A stretch of DNA of 8,177 nucleotides from an uncultured Treponema sp. (GCA_947165795.1 CAMVBP010000085.1:1-8177), one strand, 5' to 3'. Positions 1 to 6,925 are shown, counted from the stretch's first letter. Translations and numbers: made by a program. The notes: generated from the sequence alone by a model not told the origin.

Positions 1-1
1 T

Positions 2-136
2 CTTCAGGAAAAGACAAATAAACAGATTTGTGATGAATTCTTTATTTCTCCGCGAACTGTGGAAAATTATACAAGCCGATTGTATGCAAAAATCGGCGTA
101 AAAAACAGGGAAGAACTCATAGAAAAATTCCGTTAA
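2..136 (+). CDS. C-terminal end of a LuxR/NarL-type helix-turn-helix transcriptional regulator (partial)
   Basis: The window opens inside this gene; the last 44 codons and a TAA stop are visible. The residues form the end of a LuxR/NarL (GerE-type) DNA-binding domain: NKQICDEFFISPRTVENYTS is the helix-turn-helix, with SPRTVENY the recognition helix. It is followed by the characteristic RLYAKIGVKNREELIEKF dimerisation helix, which matches the family pattern of a K(L/I)GVxNRxEL ending. Proteins with this domain bind DNA as dimers. The sensory or receiver part lies upstream of the window, so the signal, the targets and the subfamily (response regulator, membrane-bound regulator or other) cannot be told. 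The next gene, valS, has its own promoter about 40 nt after this stop, so the two need not share a transcript. Identification of the domain is firm; nothing more specific is supported. Confidence 0.85.
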   Translation, partial: LQEKTNKQICDEFFISPRTVENYTSRLYAKIGVKNREELIEKFR

Positions 137-172
137 ATTGTTTCTATTATATTAATCTATTTCATGCATGTA

Positions 173-201
173 ATGACAATCTTTCGCAAATACATTATAA
201 T
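173..201 (+). promoter_or_regulatory. Probable sigma-70-type promoter of valS
   Basis: ATGACA (173-178, five of six bases of the -35 consensus) is followed after exactly 17 nt by a perfect TATAAT (196-201). Transcription would begin near 208, giving a leader of roughly 30 nt before the valS start at 237. That leader is too short for a T-box or other aminoacyl-tRNA-sensing leader, and none is seen. The position just after the LuxR-type gene and ahead of valS fits a promoter for the valS cluster. It is predicted from sequence only. Confidence 0.65.
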
Positions 202-222
202 TTTGAGAATATTTTTATTCGC

Positions 223-227
223 GAGGA
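223..227 (+). promoter_or_regulatory. Ribosome binding site that decides the valS start
   Basis: GAGGA lies directly against the first in-frame ATG (228) but 9 nt before the second ATG (237). A ribosome cannot use a Shine-Dalgarno sequence that touches its start codon, so the spacing favours initiation at 237. The valS reading frame itself is open from 228. Confidence 0.6.
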
Positions 228-236
228 ATGATTAAA

Positions 237-2969
237 ATGCAAGCAATTGAACTGGAAAAGGCATATGAGCCTAAATCTTTTGAAGACAGAATTTACAACG
301 AATGGGAAAGTAAAGGTTATTTTAAACCTGTTTCTGATGAAGCAAATCCTGTTCACTGTCAGTGTACAGACTGTAATAAAAAAACAAATATTTATTCTGT
401 CGTCATTCCTCCTCCAAACGTAACCGGCGTTCTCCACATGGGACACGGTCTTAACAATACTCTTCAGGATATCGTTGTACGCTATCATCGTATGAAGGGC
501 GATAATACACTCTGGCTTACAGGTACAGACCATGCTGGAATTGCAACTCAGAACGTTGTTGAGCGCCAGCTTAAAAAAGAAGGCAAAACACGTAACGATC
601 TTGGACGCGAAAAATTTATTGAACGCACCTGGACAGTTAAAGAAGATCACCATAATACAATCGTAAAACAGCAGCGAAAGCTCGGTAATTCAACAGACTG
701 GGAGCGTGAACGTTTTACAATGGACGAAGGTCTTTCAAAGGCTGTTCGCGATGTATTCGTAACTCTTTATGAACGTGGCCTTATGTATCGTGGAAAACGC
801 CTTGTAAACTGGTGTCCACGCTGCGGAACAGCCCTTGCAGATGACGAAGTAGACCACGAAGATACTCAGGGTGCAATGTATCACCTTTATTATGAATATG
901 CAGACGGAAGCGGAAAAATTGAAGTTGCTACAACCCGTCCTGAAACATTCTTTGGAGATACTGCCGTTGCCGTAAATCCTACAGATGAACGCTATACTGC
1001 TCTTGTAGGTAAAAAGTTAAAACTGCCTCTTACAGGAAAAGAAATTCCAATTATTGCAGATGATTATGTAGATAAAGAATTCGGAACCGGTATGGTAAAA
1101 ATTACTCCGGCTCATGACCCGAACGACTGGGAAGTTGGTAAAAGACATAATCTTGAAGTTGTAAATCTTTTAACTCCAGATGGACGTCTTAATGAAAATG
1201 TTCCGGAAAAATACCGCGGATTAAAACCTGAAGAAGCCCGCAAACTTGTAATTGAAGACCTTGAAGCCTGCGGATTATTCAAAGGTGAAGAGAAAATGGT
1301 TCACTCTGTAGGTCACTGTTACCGCTGTAAGACTGTAGTTGAACCTTATTTAAGCGATCAGTGGTTTGTAAAAATGAAGCCGCTTGCAGACAAGGCTCTT
1401 GCCGCATGGAAAGCTGGAGAAATTCAGTTTTTCCCTCGCAAATGGGAAAATACATATGAAAACTGGCTTACAAATATCCGCGACTGGTGTGTTAGTCGCC
1501 AGATCTGGTGGGGACACAGAATTCCGGTATGGTACTGTCAGAAATGTGGCGAAGTAATTGTAAGCCGCGAAGATCCTTCTAAATGTCCTAAGTGTGGTTG
1601 TGGCGCGGAAGATTTAAGACAGGATGAAGATGTACTTGATACATGGTTCAGCTCATGGCTCTGGCCGTTCAGTACTTTAGGCTGGCCAGAGAATACTGCG
1701 GATCTGGAAAAATTCTATCCTACAACAGCACTTGTAACTGCATACGACATTATCTTCTTCTGGGTTAGCCGTATGATTATGGCTGGTCTTGAATTTACAG
1801 GAAAAGCTCCATTCCATGATATTTACATTCACGGTCTGGTTCGCGATAAACAGGGACGAAAAATGTCTAAGTCTCTTGGAAACGGAATGGACCCTCTTGA
1901 GATTATTGATATGTACGGTGCCGATGCCCTTAAGTTCACTCTCGGATTTATGTGTGCTCAGGGACAGGATATTCTTATTGATAAAGATTCTTTCAAACTC
2001 GGTTCACGCTTCTGTAATAAGGTTTGGAACGCTTCTCGTTACCTTTTGGGTAATCTTGAAGGACGCAACCTTGTTCCTGTTACAGATGCAGATCTTACTG
2101 AACTTGATAAATGGATTTACAGCCGCTTGAATTACGCTGCAAAAACAGCACGTGAAGCTCTTGATACTTACCGCTACAACGACGCTGCTTCTGCTCTTAT
2201 GGAATACTTCTGGAATGAATTCTGCGACTGGTATGTAGAAGCTACAAAAATCAACTTTAAGAACGGCGATGATAAGGAAAAAGACCGCCAGGCTTCTGTT
2301 CTGATGAACATTCTTGAAGAAAACCTCCGTCTTTTACATCCATATCTTCCATTTGTTACAGAAGAAATCTACGGAAAACTGCCGCTCGCTGAACTTGTTG
2401 CTACACGCAATGCTTCTAATAAGATTATTACAACTTCAACCTATAATGGCATGCTTATTAATGCACCTTATCCGGAAGCAATAGATGCTCGCGACAATAC
2501 ACAGATTGCAGAACGCTTTGAAGCGCTTAAAGATTTAATTGGAAAAGTTCGTGCAACAAAGGTTGACTGTGGAATTGATCCTGCAATTAAGATTAATATT
2601 GCCGTAAAAATTGAAAAGGGCAGTGCAGCAGAAGTTGCCCGCGAAAAAATTGAAATGATTCAGCTGCTTGGTGGTGTTGCTAAAGTTGAATTTGTTGAAG
2701 CAAAACCGGCTTCTTCAATTGGTGCAGTAGGCAACGGTTTTGAAGCCTTTGTTCTTGTTGATGAAAATATCAATAAGGAACAGTTGCTTTCTCGTTTCCA
2801 GAAAACTATGGAAAAAGAGCAGGGCTATGCAAGAATGAGCGAAAATAAACTTAACGGAAACTTTGCAAAACATGCACCTGCAGAATTGGTTCAGGAAGAG
2901 CGCGACAGACTGGCAGAAAGTCAGAAAAAGATTGCAACTCTTGAAAGTTATATTAAGGAGCTGATGTAG
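237..2969 (+). CDS. valS: Valyl-tRNA synthetase (ValRS), class Ia
   Basis: ValRS attaches valine to tRNA-Val using ATP in the cytoplasm and hydrolyses mischarged threonyl-tRNA-Val. Counting from Met at 237 (910 aa, normal length for the family), the class I signatures are PPPNVTGVLHMGHG, with the HIGH-type HMGH at 67-70, and GRKMSKSLGN, with KMSKS at 542-546. The CP1 editing domain shows TTRPET at 232-237 and KITPAHDPND near 288-297. Cysteine pairs CPRC (193/196) with CYRC (361/364), and CQKC (434/437) with CPKC (450/453), match the two zinc knuckles known in bacterial ValRS. The anticodon-binding domain follows, and the last ~70 residues form the charged coiled-coil arm typical of ValRS and absent from IleRS. 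The start at 237 is chosen over 228 on ribosome-binding-site spacing. A tandem stop, TAG TAA, ends the gene. An extra Cys-rich insert lies near residues 40-46. It heads a likely three-gene operon. Confidence 0.97.
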   Translation: MQAIELEKAYEPKSFEDRIYNEWESKGYFKPVSDEANPVHCQCTDCNKKTNIYSVVIPPPNVTGVLHMGHGLNNTLQDIVVRYHRMKGDNTLWLTGTDHAGIATQNVVERQLKKEGKTRNDLGREKFIERTWTVKEDHHNTIVKQQRKLGNSTDWERERFTMDEGLSKAVRDVFVTLYERGLMYRGKRLVNWCPRCGTALADDEVDHEDTQGAMYHLYYEYADGSGKIEVATTRPETFFGDTAVAVNPTDERYTALVGKKLKLPLTGKEIPIIADDYVDKEFGTGMVKITPAHDPNDWEVGKRHNLEVVNLLTPDGRLNENVPEKYRGLKPEEARKLVIEDLEACGLFKGEEKMVHSVGHCYRCKTVVEPYLSDQWFVKMKPLADKALAAWKAGEIQFFPRKWENTYENWLTNIRDWCVSRQIWWGHRIPVWYCQKCGEVIVSREDPSKCPKCGCGAEDLRQDEDVLDTWFSSWLWPFSTLGWPENTADLEKFYPTTALVTAYDIIFFWVSRMIMAGLEFTGKAPFHDIYIHGLVRDKQGRKMSKSLGNGMDPLEIIDMYGADALKFTLGFMCAQGQDILIDKDSFKLGSRFCNKVWNASRYLLGNLEGRNLVPVTDADLTELDKWIYSRLNYAAKTAREALDTYRYNDAASALMEYFWNEFCDWYVEATKINFKNGDDKEKDRQASVLMNILEENLRLLHPYLPFVTEEIYGKLPLAELVATRNASNKIITTSTYNGMLINAPYPEAIDARDNTQIAERFEALKDLIGKVRATKVDCGIDPAIKINIAVKIEKGSAAEVAREKIEMIQLLGGVAKVEFVEAKPASSIGAVGNGFEAFVLVDENINKEQLLSRFQKTMEKEQGYARMSENKLNGNFAKHAPAELVQEERDRLAESQKKIATLESYIKELM

Positions 2970-2973
2970 TAAA

Positions 2974-3001
2974 GCATGCAGCGCCGCCAGCGCGAAAGCG
3001 T
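2974..3001 (+). repeat. Compact GC-rich inverted-repeat spacer between valS and the lipoprotein gene
   Basis: The spacer after the valS stop is strikingly GC-rich for this window: 16 of the 20 bases at 2981-3000 are G or C. It contains a GCATGC palindrome (2974-2979), GCGC-CGCCA-GCGC (2981-2993) that can fold as a 4-bp stem, and CGC-GAAA-GCG (2991-3000), a short stem capped by a GNRA-type tetraloop. No run of T follows, so it is not an intrinsic terminator. It could be a processing or stability hairpin, a copy of a dispersed intergenic repeat, or chance. It ends just before the ribosome binding site AAGGAG at 3004-3009. Confidence 0.3.
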
Positions 3002-3013
3002 ATAAGGAGACTT

Positions 3014-3508
3014 ATGTTAAAAAAGGGTTTTAAGATTTTTATTTTAGTTCTCGTATTAGCTGTTTCGCTTACAGGATGTTTTTCTGAAAAGGATACTCCG
3101 TTTTATGACAGTGAATGGATAATGCAGAATGTTGATAATCAAAATCAGCTTTATTACCATCATTTAATTTTGTCGCCCGATCACAAGGTTACGCTGCGCG
3201 CTTCTTATGCCGATTCTACTAATATAATTGTCTGGCAGGGAACATATAAGGTAAATTCTAAAAAAATTAATTTTAATTTTACAGAATGTATCCGATATGA
3301 AAATGGAGAGGTTGTAGGAAAATACGCCGCCGGACAGATGATAAAATTCTATGCTGGTGAATATCTGTATTCAGTTGGAATTCCAGATGATGATACAGAA
3401 AAAAACGGCAGATACCATCTTCGTTTGATCCGCCCGAAAAACTATTTTTATGCAGTTTCAAAAGATATGTTTGGTAATGATTTAGAGGATTTTGTCAAAG
3501 TAAAATAA
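3014..3508 (+). CDS. Small predicted lipoprotein of unknown function
   Basis: The 164-aa product starts with a lipoprotein signal peptide: basic MLKKGFK, a hydrophobic core of about 11 residues (IFILVLVLAVS) and the lipobox LTGC at residues 19-22. Signal peptidase II would cut before Cys22 and leave a mature chain of about 143 aa anchored in a membrane. The mature part is rich in alternating polar and hydrophobic residues with many aromatics (for example IIVWQGTYKVNSKKINFNF), suggesting a small beta-sheet or lipocalin-like fold, but I recognise no family. The start is supported by AAGGAG at 3004-3009. It lies 44 nt after valS and 21 nt before the HD-protein gene on the same strand, so it is probably co-transcribed with them. 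Whether it sits in the inner or outer membrane cannot be read from the sequence, as spirochaetal sorting rules differ from those of enterobacteria. Confidence 0.8.
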   Translation: MLKKGFKIFILVLVLAVSLTGCFSEKDTPFYDSEWIMQNVDNQNQLYYHHLILSPDHKVTLRASYADSTNIIVWQGTYKVNSKKINFNFTECIRYENGEVVGKYAAGQMIKFYAGEYLYSVGIPDDDTEKNGRYHLRLIRPKNYFYAVSKDMFGNDLEDFVKVK

Positions 3509-3529
3509 CAGCAAGGCAGGAGAGAATAT

Positions 3530-4156
3530 ATGGCAAAGCAAAAATATCAGATGAAAGTTGAACGGTCTCAAAAAATGGAAGCACAGGAAATGAAGAGACT
3601 TTCAACTATAAAATTTGCGCCATATATTCAGCTGGCAACTGGTCTTATTGGAAAATCAAGACATGCCGGTGGAAATATGTTCCGTCATCAGATGGATACT
3701 CTTGCCATTTTAATTGATTACGGATATATAGACGCGCCATTGTTAAAAGCTTCAATAGTTCATGATACTGTAGAAGACATTCCGGATTTTGATAAAAATT
3801 TAATTATTAATGCAGATGAAGACGGCCGTGATGTCTTGGAAATAGTTATGGAAGTAACACGCCGCGAAAATGAAGATAAACGTCAGTTTTTGCATCGTAT
3901 TCTGGATTATGGAAGCCAGAAGGCAAAGATTTTAAAATGCGCAGACAGAATCAGTAATATGATTTCTCTTGGTTATGTTACCGATCCAAAATTTATTGAA
4001 CGCTATTGCGACGAAACTGAATTTTTCCTTTTGCCAATGGCCCTCGAAGTAGATTTTAATATGTACCAGGAATTAATCAGCCTGATTATGACCCGCCGCC
4101 GCTATCTTGAAGACGGCGGATATTTTGATAACCGCACAAAAGAAAGTAACGGCTAG
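3530..4156 (+). CDS. HD-domain phosphohydrolase, candidate small alarmone ((p)ppGpp) hydrolase
   Basis: This 208-aa protein is a single HD domain resembling the hydrolase half of Rel/SpoT enzymes and the stand-alone MESH1-type hydrolases, which remove the 3'-pyrophosphate from (p)ppGpp using Mn2+. Every hallmark residue is visible: Arg44 in SRHAGG (the guanine-stacking position in Rel), His53 in FRHQMD, His78-Asp79 with Glu82-Asp83 in VHDTVED, and Asp139 with Asn143 in CADRISNM. The order and spacing match those in Rel (R-x8-H, HDxxED, DRxxNM). There is no synthetase domain, TGS domain or ACT domain, so it should only degrade the alarmone, if that is its substrate. The protein is probably cytoplasmic, as there is no signal peptide or membrane span. 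AGGAGA at 3518-3523 sets the start, 6 nt before ATG. It is the last gene of the valS cluster. Another nucleotide pyrophosphate substrate remains possible, since HD family members vary. Confidence 0.8.
   Translation: MAKQKYQMKVERSQKMEAQEMKRLSTIKFAPYIQLATGLIGKSRHAGGNMFRHQMDTLAILIDYGYIDAPLLKASIVHDTVEDIPDFDKNLIINADEDGRDVLEIVMEVTRRENEDKRQFLHRILDYGSQKAKILKCADRISNMISLGYVTDPKFIERYCDETEFFLLPMALEVDFNMYQELISLIMTRRRYLEDGGYFDNRTKESNG
4096..4119. other. GC-rich inverted repeat near the convergent gene ends
   Basis: CCGCCG (4096-4101) and CGGCGG (4114-4119) form a perfect 6-bp stem around a 12-nt loop inside the last codons of the HD-protein gene. On the plus strand it is followed by ATATTTTGAT, a weak T-rich stretch. 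Only 12 nt separate the stop codons of the convergent genes, so any terminator must lie inside coding sequence, and this is the strongest hairpin nearby. Without a real T-tract on either side, a terminator role is unproven. Confidence 0.2.
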
Positions 4157-4168
4157 ATCAGCCTGTAA

Positions 4169-6388
4169 TTATAATCCAAAGAATCCCATTCCTTTTTTCA
4201 GATTTTCATCTATAGGAAGATTTTTAAGCTGTTCCTCGGCCTGCTTTTTAATTTCATTTTCTGCCTGAGCCTTTAACTGATCAGTAAGCTCCTTCATAAG
4301 TTTATCAAGCTCTTTTTGAATTTTCTTCAGCGCAGCATCTGAATCTGTAATCAGACCTTTTATATCTGTAAACTGTTCAATCTTTTCGGTTGTAAGTCCG
4401 GTTTTTTCTGAAAGTAGTTTAGTAGCCTTTGCCTGTGCTTCATCTGCAATTGTAGAAATTGCCTTATTAAATGCGCTTGTAAACATTGTCTGGAATATTT
4501 CTGCGGCATTTGTATCTATTGTGAGTACAAGACCGTCTGCTTCAGAATAGGTGTAGCCTAACTGAATCTTCATTGTTTTTACAGAATTAATTGCATCACT
4601 GTAAATATCATAAACAATTTTCGGTTCAAAGGCTGGAGTAAGAATCTGAACTTCAGAAAGATTCAAAGTTCCTGTTCCTGCAACGCTTCCATTTTTGTCT
4701 GCATCAAAATTACATTGAATTGCTGAATTAGAATTAAGACCGTATGAGTCAAATGTAACATTAAACGGAATATTGTTTCCGTCATAAACTGCATCTATAA
4801 AAGGCGAACTTGTCTGAGTTCTTGCGTCAATCACTGCATTCAGTTTATTCTGTGTTCCAAGAATATCAAGATTTGCAGAAAGTTCAGACTGTTTGTTTCT
4901 CTTATCTGCGTCGCTTGAAAATTCTTTTGCAGAAAAACTCCAGTTGCTTCCGGAACCGTATGCATTTTCCAAAAGGAATTTTGGAACCGTGTCATTTTTG
5001 TAGTAAATGTTTCGTCCTGGAGCACGCTGTGCGGCCTTCTTTTTCTTTGCCGCTTTCTTTTTTTCTGCCTTAGCTTTTGAGTCTGAAGCGTTGTTTGCTT
5101 TAATTTCCATTGCCTTATCAAGAGCCTGGCGGGCATATGGTGAATACTGATCTGCCATTCCATAAACAAAAGCAGTTATTAAATCATTAAATACAGATTT
5201 TAAGCCCTTGTCTTTAAGAACTGTAAATTTTCCAATCTGTTCATCAATAAGCTTTTTATCTGCTTGAATTGCATTGGAAATTTCTTTTGAAAGTGCAGTA
5301 ACGGAATTTGCATCAACCTGAATTTTATCTACAGTAGATTTTGTTTCTTCTGCAATTTTGTTTCCTGTATTAATTCCATTTGTAACAAGATCAATCAGTT
5401 CCTTTATTTTTACAGGATCATTTAAATTCTGATAGTCAATTGCCGTTGCTTTTTCGTATATATCCTGAACCTCTTTTACAGATTTTTCAATTTTTTCGGG
5501 TTCATCCTGCCATTTAGCAATAAGTTCCTCTACAGTTTTCTGAGCTTTTTCTGCAACTTCCGGAGACTTGAGGTTTGCCTGCATGTTTTCAATTATGTTC
5601 TGAGGGTTATAATCTGCAAACATTCCGTCAAGTGTGTTCTGTGTTTTTTTCAGAAGATCGTCTCTTGCGATCTGAAGCTTTGGATTAACCTGTTTTGGTT
5701 CTTTTGCTTCTTTATCTTTTGATTTCTTTTCTTTTTTTATAAGCTTTCCGGATTTAGTTCTATCTGTATTAACAAGAATTTCTGCAACCGTAACATTCTG
5801 AATATCAACCTTTCCTTTCAAAAGTTCTGTTAAATTAAAATCCAGAGTTATTTCGCCTATCTGAAATAAGTTTTTCATTTCTTCATCAGGATTAGCCTGC
5901 TGAAGATTTTTGATTTGTAATTTTGAATTCAGAAATTCAATATGAACATAATCTATATCTGTTTTTGCCTGGAATATTTCCTGCATTGCAGATGTTATTC
6001 CTTTCTTTACGATAATATCTTTAAAAGTAACAACTACAATAAATAAGGCTGCAAGAAAACCTGCTGTAACAGCAAACGGAATGAACTTAAAGCCTGCTTT
6101 ACGTTTTTTAATATCCTTAGCAATTTTCTTTAAGCGTATAAGCTGTTTTTTTTCAATCGTTCCGGTTTTGTCTATTGAAAGCAATTCCGGTTTTATAGAA
6201 TCTTCCTTGAATAAATTTTTTATTAAATCCTTATCTGCAGGAATGTAAATTTTTTTAAGGATCTTTGATTCAAGCTTTTTTGGAGAATATTTTTTCTTGA
6301 ATAAGCGAGGAATTTTCTTTGCTTTTACAAGCTTTATCTTTTTTTGTTTTTTCTTTTTAGTTATTTCTTTGTTTTCGTTATTGTCCAT
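4169..6388 (-). CDS. AsmA-like single-span envelope protein, TIGR03545 family
   Basis: The 739-aa protein begins with about 100 mostly basic residues (32 Lys, 3 Arg), followed by one membrane span at about 102-122 (FIPFAVTAGFLAALFIVVVTF) and a large part expected in the periplasm. Residues 127-210 have the layout of an AsmA/DUF748 N-terminal unit: a helix, then strands ending in IGEITLDFNLTELLKGKVDIQNVTV-like text. Residues 240-430 are helical and probably coiled-coil. A Lys/Ala-rich linker (438-456) precedes a beta-rich section (457-630) that opens with GRNIYY. The C-terminus (635-725) is again helical and charged. I recognise this as TIGR03545, a rare family of outer-membrane-bearing bacteria with no known function, usually paired with TIGR03546, which indeed lies 21 nt upstream. 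GGAG (plus-strand 6395-6398) is 6 nt before the start codon. AsmA relatives such as TamB and YhdP help move lipids to the outer membrane; applying that here is inference. Confidence 0.75.
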   Translation of the reverse strand: MDNNENKEITKKKKQKKIKLVKAKKIPRLFKKKYSPKKLESKILKKIYIPADKDLIKNLFKEDSIKPELLSIDKTGTIEKKQLIRLKKIAKDIKKRKAGFKFIPFAVTAGFLAALFIVVVTFKDIIVKKGITSAMQEIFQAKTDIDYVHIEFLNSKLQIKNLQQANPDEEMKNLFQIGEITLDFNLTELLKGKVDIQNVTVAEILVNTDRTKSGKLIKKEKKSKDKEAKEPKQVNPKLQIARDDLLKKTQNTLDGMFADYNPQNIIENMQANLKSPEVAEKAQKTVEELIAKWQDEPEKIEKSVKEVQDIYEKATAIDYQNLNDPVKIKELIDLVTNGINTGNKIAEETKSTVDKIQVDANSVTALSKEISNAIQADKKLIDEQIGKFTVLKDKGLKSVFNDLITAFVYGMADQYSPYARQALDKAMEIKANNASDSKAKAEKKKAAKKKKAAQRAPGRNIYYKNDTVPKFLLENAYGSGSNWSFSAKEFSSDADKRNKQSELSANLDILGTQNKLNAVIDARTQTSSPFIDAVYDGNNIPFNVTFDSYGLNSNSAIQCNFDADKNGSVAGTGTLNLSEVQILTPAFEPKIVYDIYSDAINSVKTMKIQLGYTYSEADGLVLTIDTNAAEIFQTMFTSAFNKAISTIADEAQAKATKLLSEKTGLTTEKIEQFTDIKGLITDSDAALKKIQKELDKLMKELTDQLKAQAENEIKKQAEEQLKNLPIDENLKKGMGFFGL

Positions 6389-6409
6389 AATTCGCTCCGT
6401 CTAACATTT

Positions 6410-6925
6410 TTAAATAAGATCAAGTGAGGCTGCTTTAAATTTTGAAACAAGCGGAATTTTATAAAAGAAAGTTGCAATCTTACTATTATTCCAGGCTGAA
6501 GCAATTTTTGTGCGCCACAATCTTATAAAAAGAATAAAGAATATAAAAACCGGAATATAAATAATCAGACTGAAGGCCAGAGAGCCGCAAACCATTGTAT
6601 TATTAATTTTAGTAAAACCTACGAATGGAATTTCGATGATTTTTGCAAAAAATCCCGAAAGTTTATCGCTGGTTAAAATTTTGTATCCGAAGGAATCAAA
6701 AAAATTATCTGCAATCGGTGCAACTAAAGACATTAAAAGGGTAGTGACAAAATATGCACTTTTATTGATCCGTACAAAAAGAAAGAATACAAAAAGAATG
6801 TACCATAAAAGATTATTTTTTGGAATGAATCCCAGCATTACTCCAAGGCATACAGCATTTGCAACTTCCGAAGCCTTAGAATTTGAATTTAATATTTTGA
6901 AAAATGCAACAATTTTTTTAATCAT
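6410..6925 (-). CDS. Multi-span membrane protein, TIGR03546 family (DUF2062-like)
   Basis: The 171-aa protein has a short amphipathic N-terminus (MIKKIVAFFKILNSNS) and then hydrophobic stretches at about 22-34, 37-52, 56-75 and 112-136. The SKASEVANAVCLGVMLGFIPKNNLLW segment is the family's hallmark: the small-residue hairpin G-x-x-L/M-G-x-x-P of DUF2062-like proteins. I assign it to TIGR03546, a family of unknown function found as the partner of TIGR03545, whose gene follows here after 21 nt in the same direction. The tail is basic and probably cytoplasmic. AAGGA (plus-strand 6932-6936) lies 6 nt before the start codon, and an extended -10 promoter lies just upstream. As the first gene of the pair, it is likely made together with the AsmA-like protein and may act in a complex with it. 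That is inferred from gene order only. Confidence 0.75.
   Translation of the reverse strand: MIKKIVAFFKILNSNSKASEVANAVCLGVMLGFIPKNNLLWYILFVFFLFVRINKSAYFVTTLLMSLVAPIADNFFDSFGYKILTSDKLSGFFAKIIEIPFVGFTKINNTMVCGSLAFSLIIYIPVFIFFILFIRLWRTKIASAWNNSKIATFFYKIPLVSKFKAASLDLI

Noticed and set aside
137..236. A possible T-box or tRNA-sensing leader ahead of valS
   Set aside because: Only about 30 nt lie between the predicted transcription start and the start codon, with no T-box sequence or terminator hairpin.
195..653. A 152-codon reading frame antisense to the start of valS
   Set aside because: It overlaps the valS catalytic motif region, covers the promoter, and its translation is low-quality Cys/Phe/Asn-rich text with no domain.
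2955..2969. AAGGAG followed by ATG TAG at the end of valS, resembling a minimal start-stop frame
   Set aside because: These are the last codons of valS; the ribosome-binding-like string is most simply the coding of Lys-Glu-Leu-Met.
4181..4198. GAAT-CCC-ATTC followed by six T as a terminator for the HD gene
   Set aside because: The stem is only four AT-rich base pairs with a 3-nt loop, too weak to call; it codes for the C-terminus of the AsmA-like protein.
4840..5169. A 109-codon minus-strand frame inside the AsmA-like gene
   Set aside because: It is a frame-shifted reading of the Lys/Ala-rich linker region; the main frame is continuous through it, so there is no frameshift.
6146..6153. An eight-base A tract (minus strand) in the AsmA-like gene as a phase-variation site
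   Set aside because: Eight bases within Lys codons of an AT-rich gene is unremarkable, and the frame is intact.
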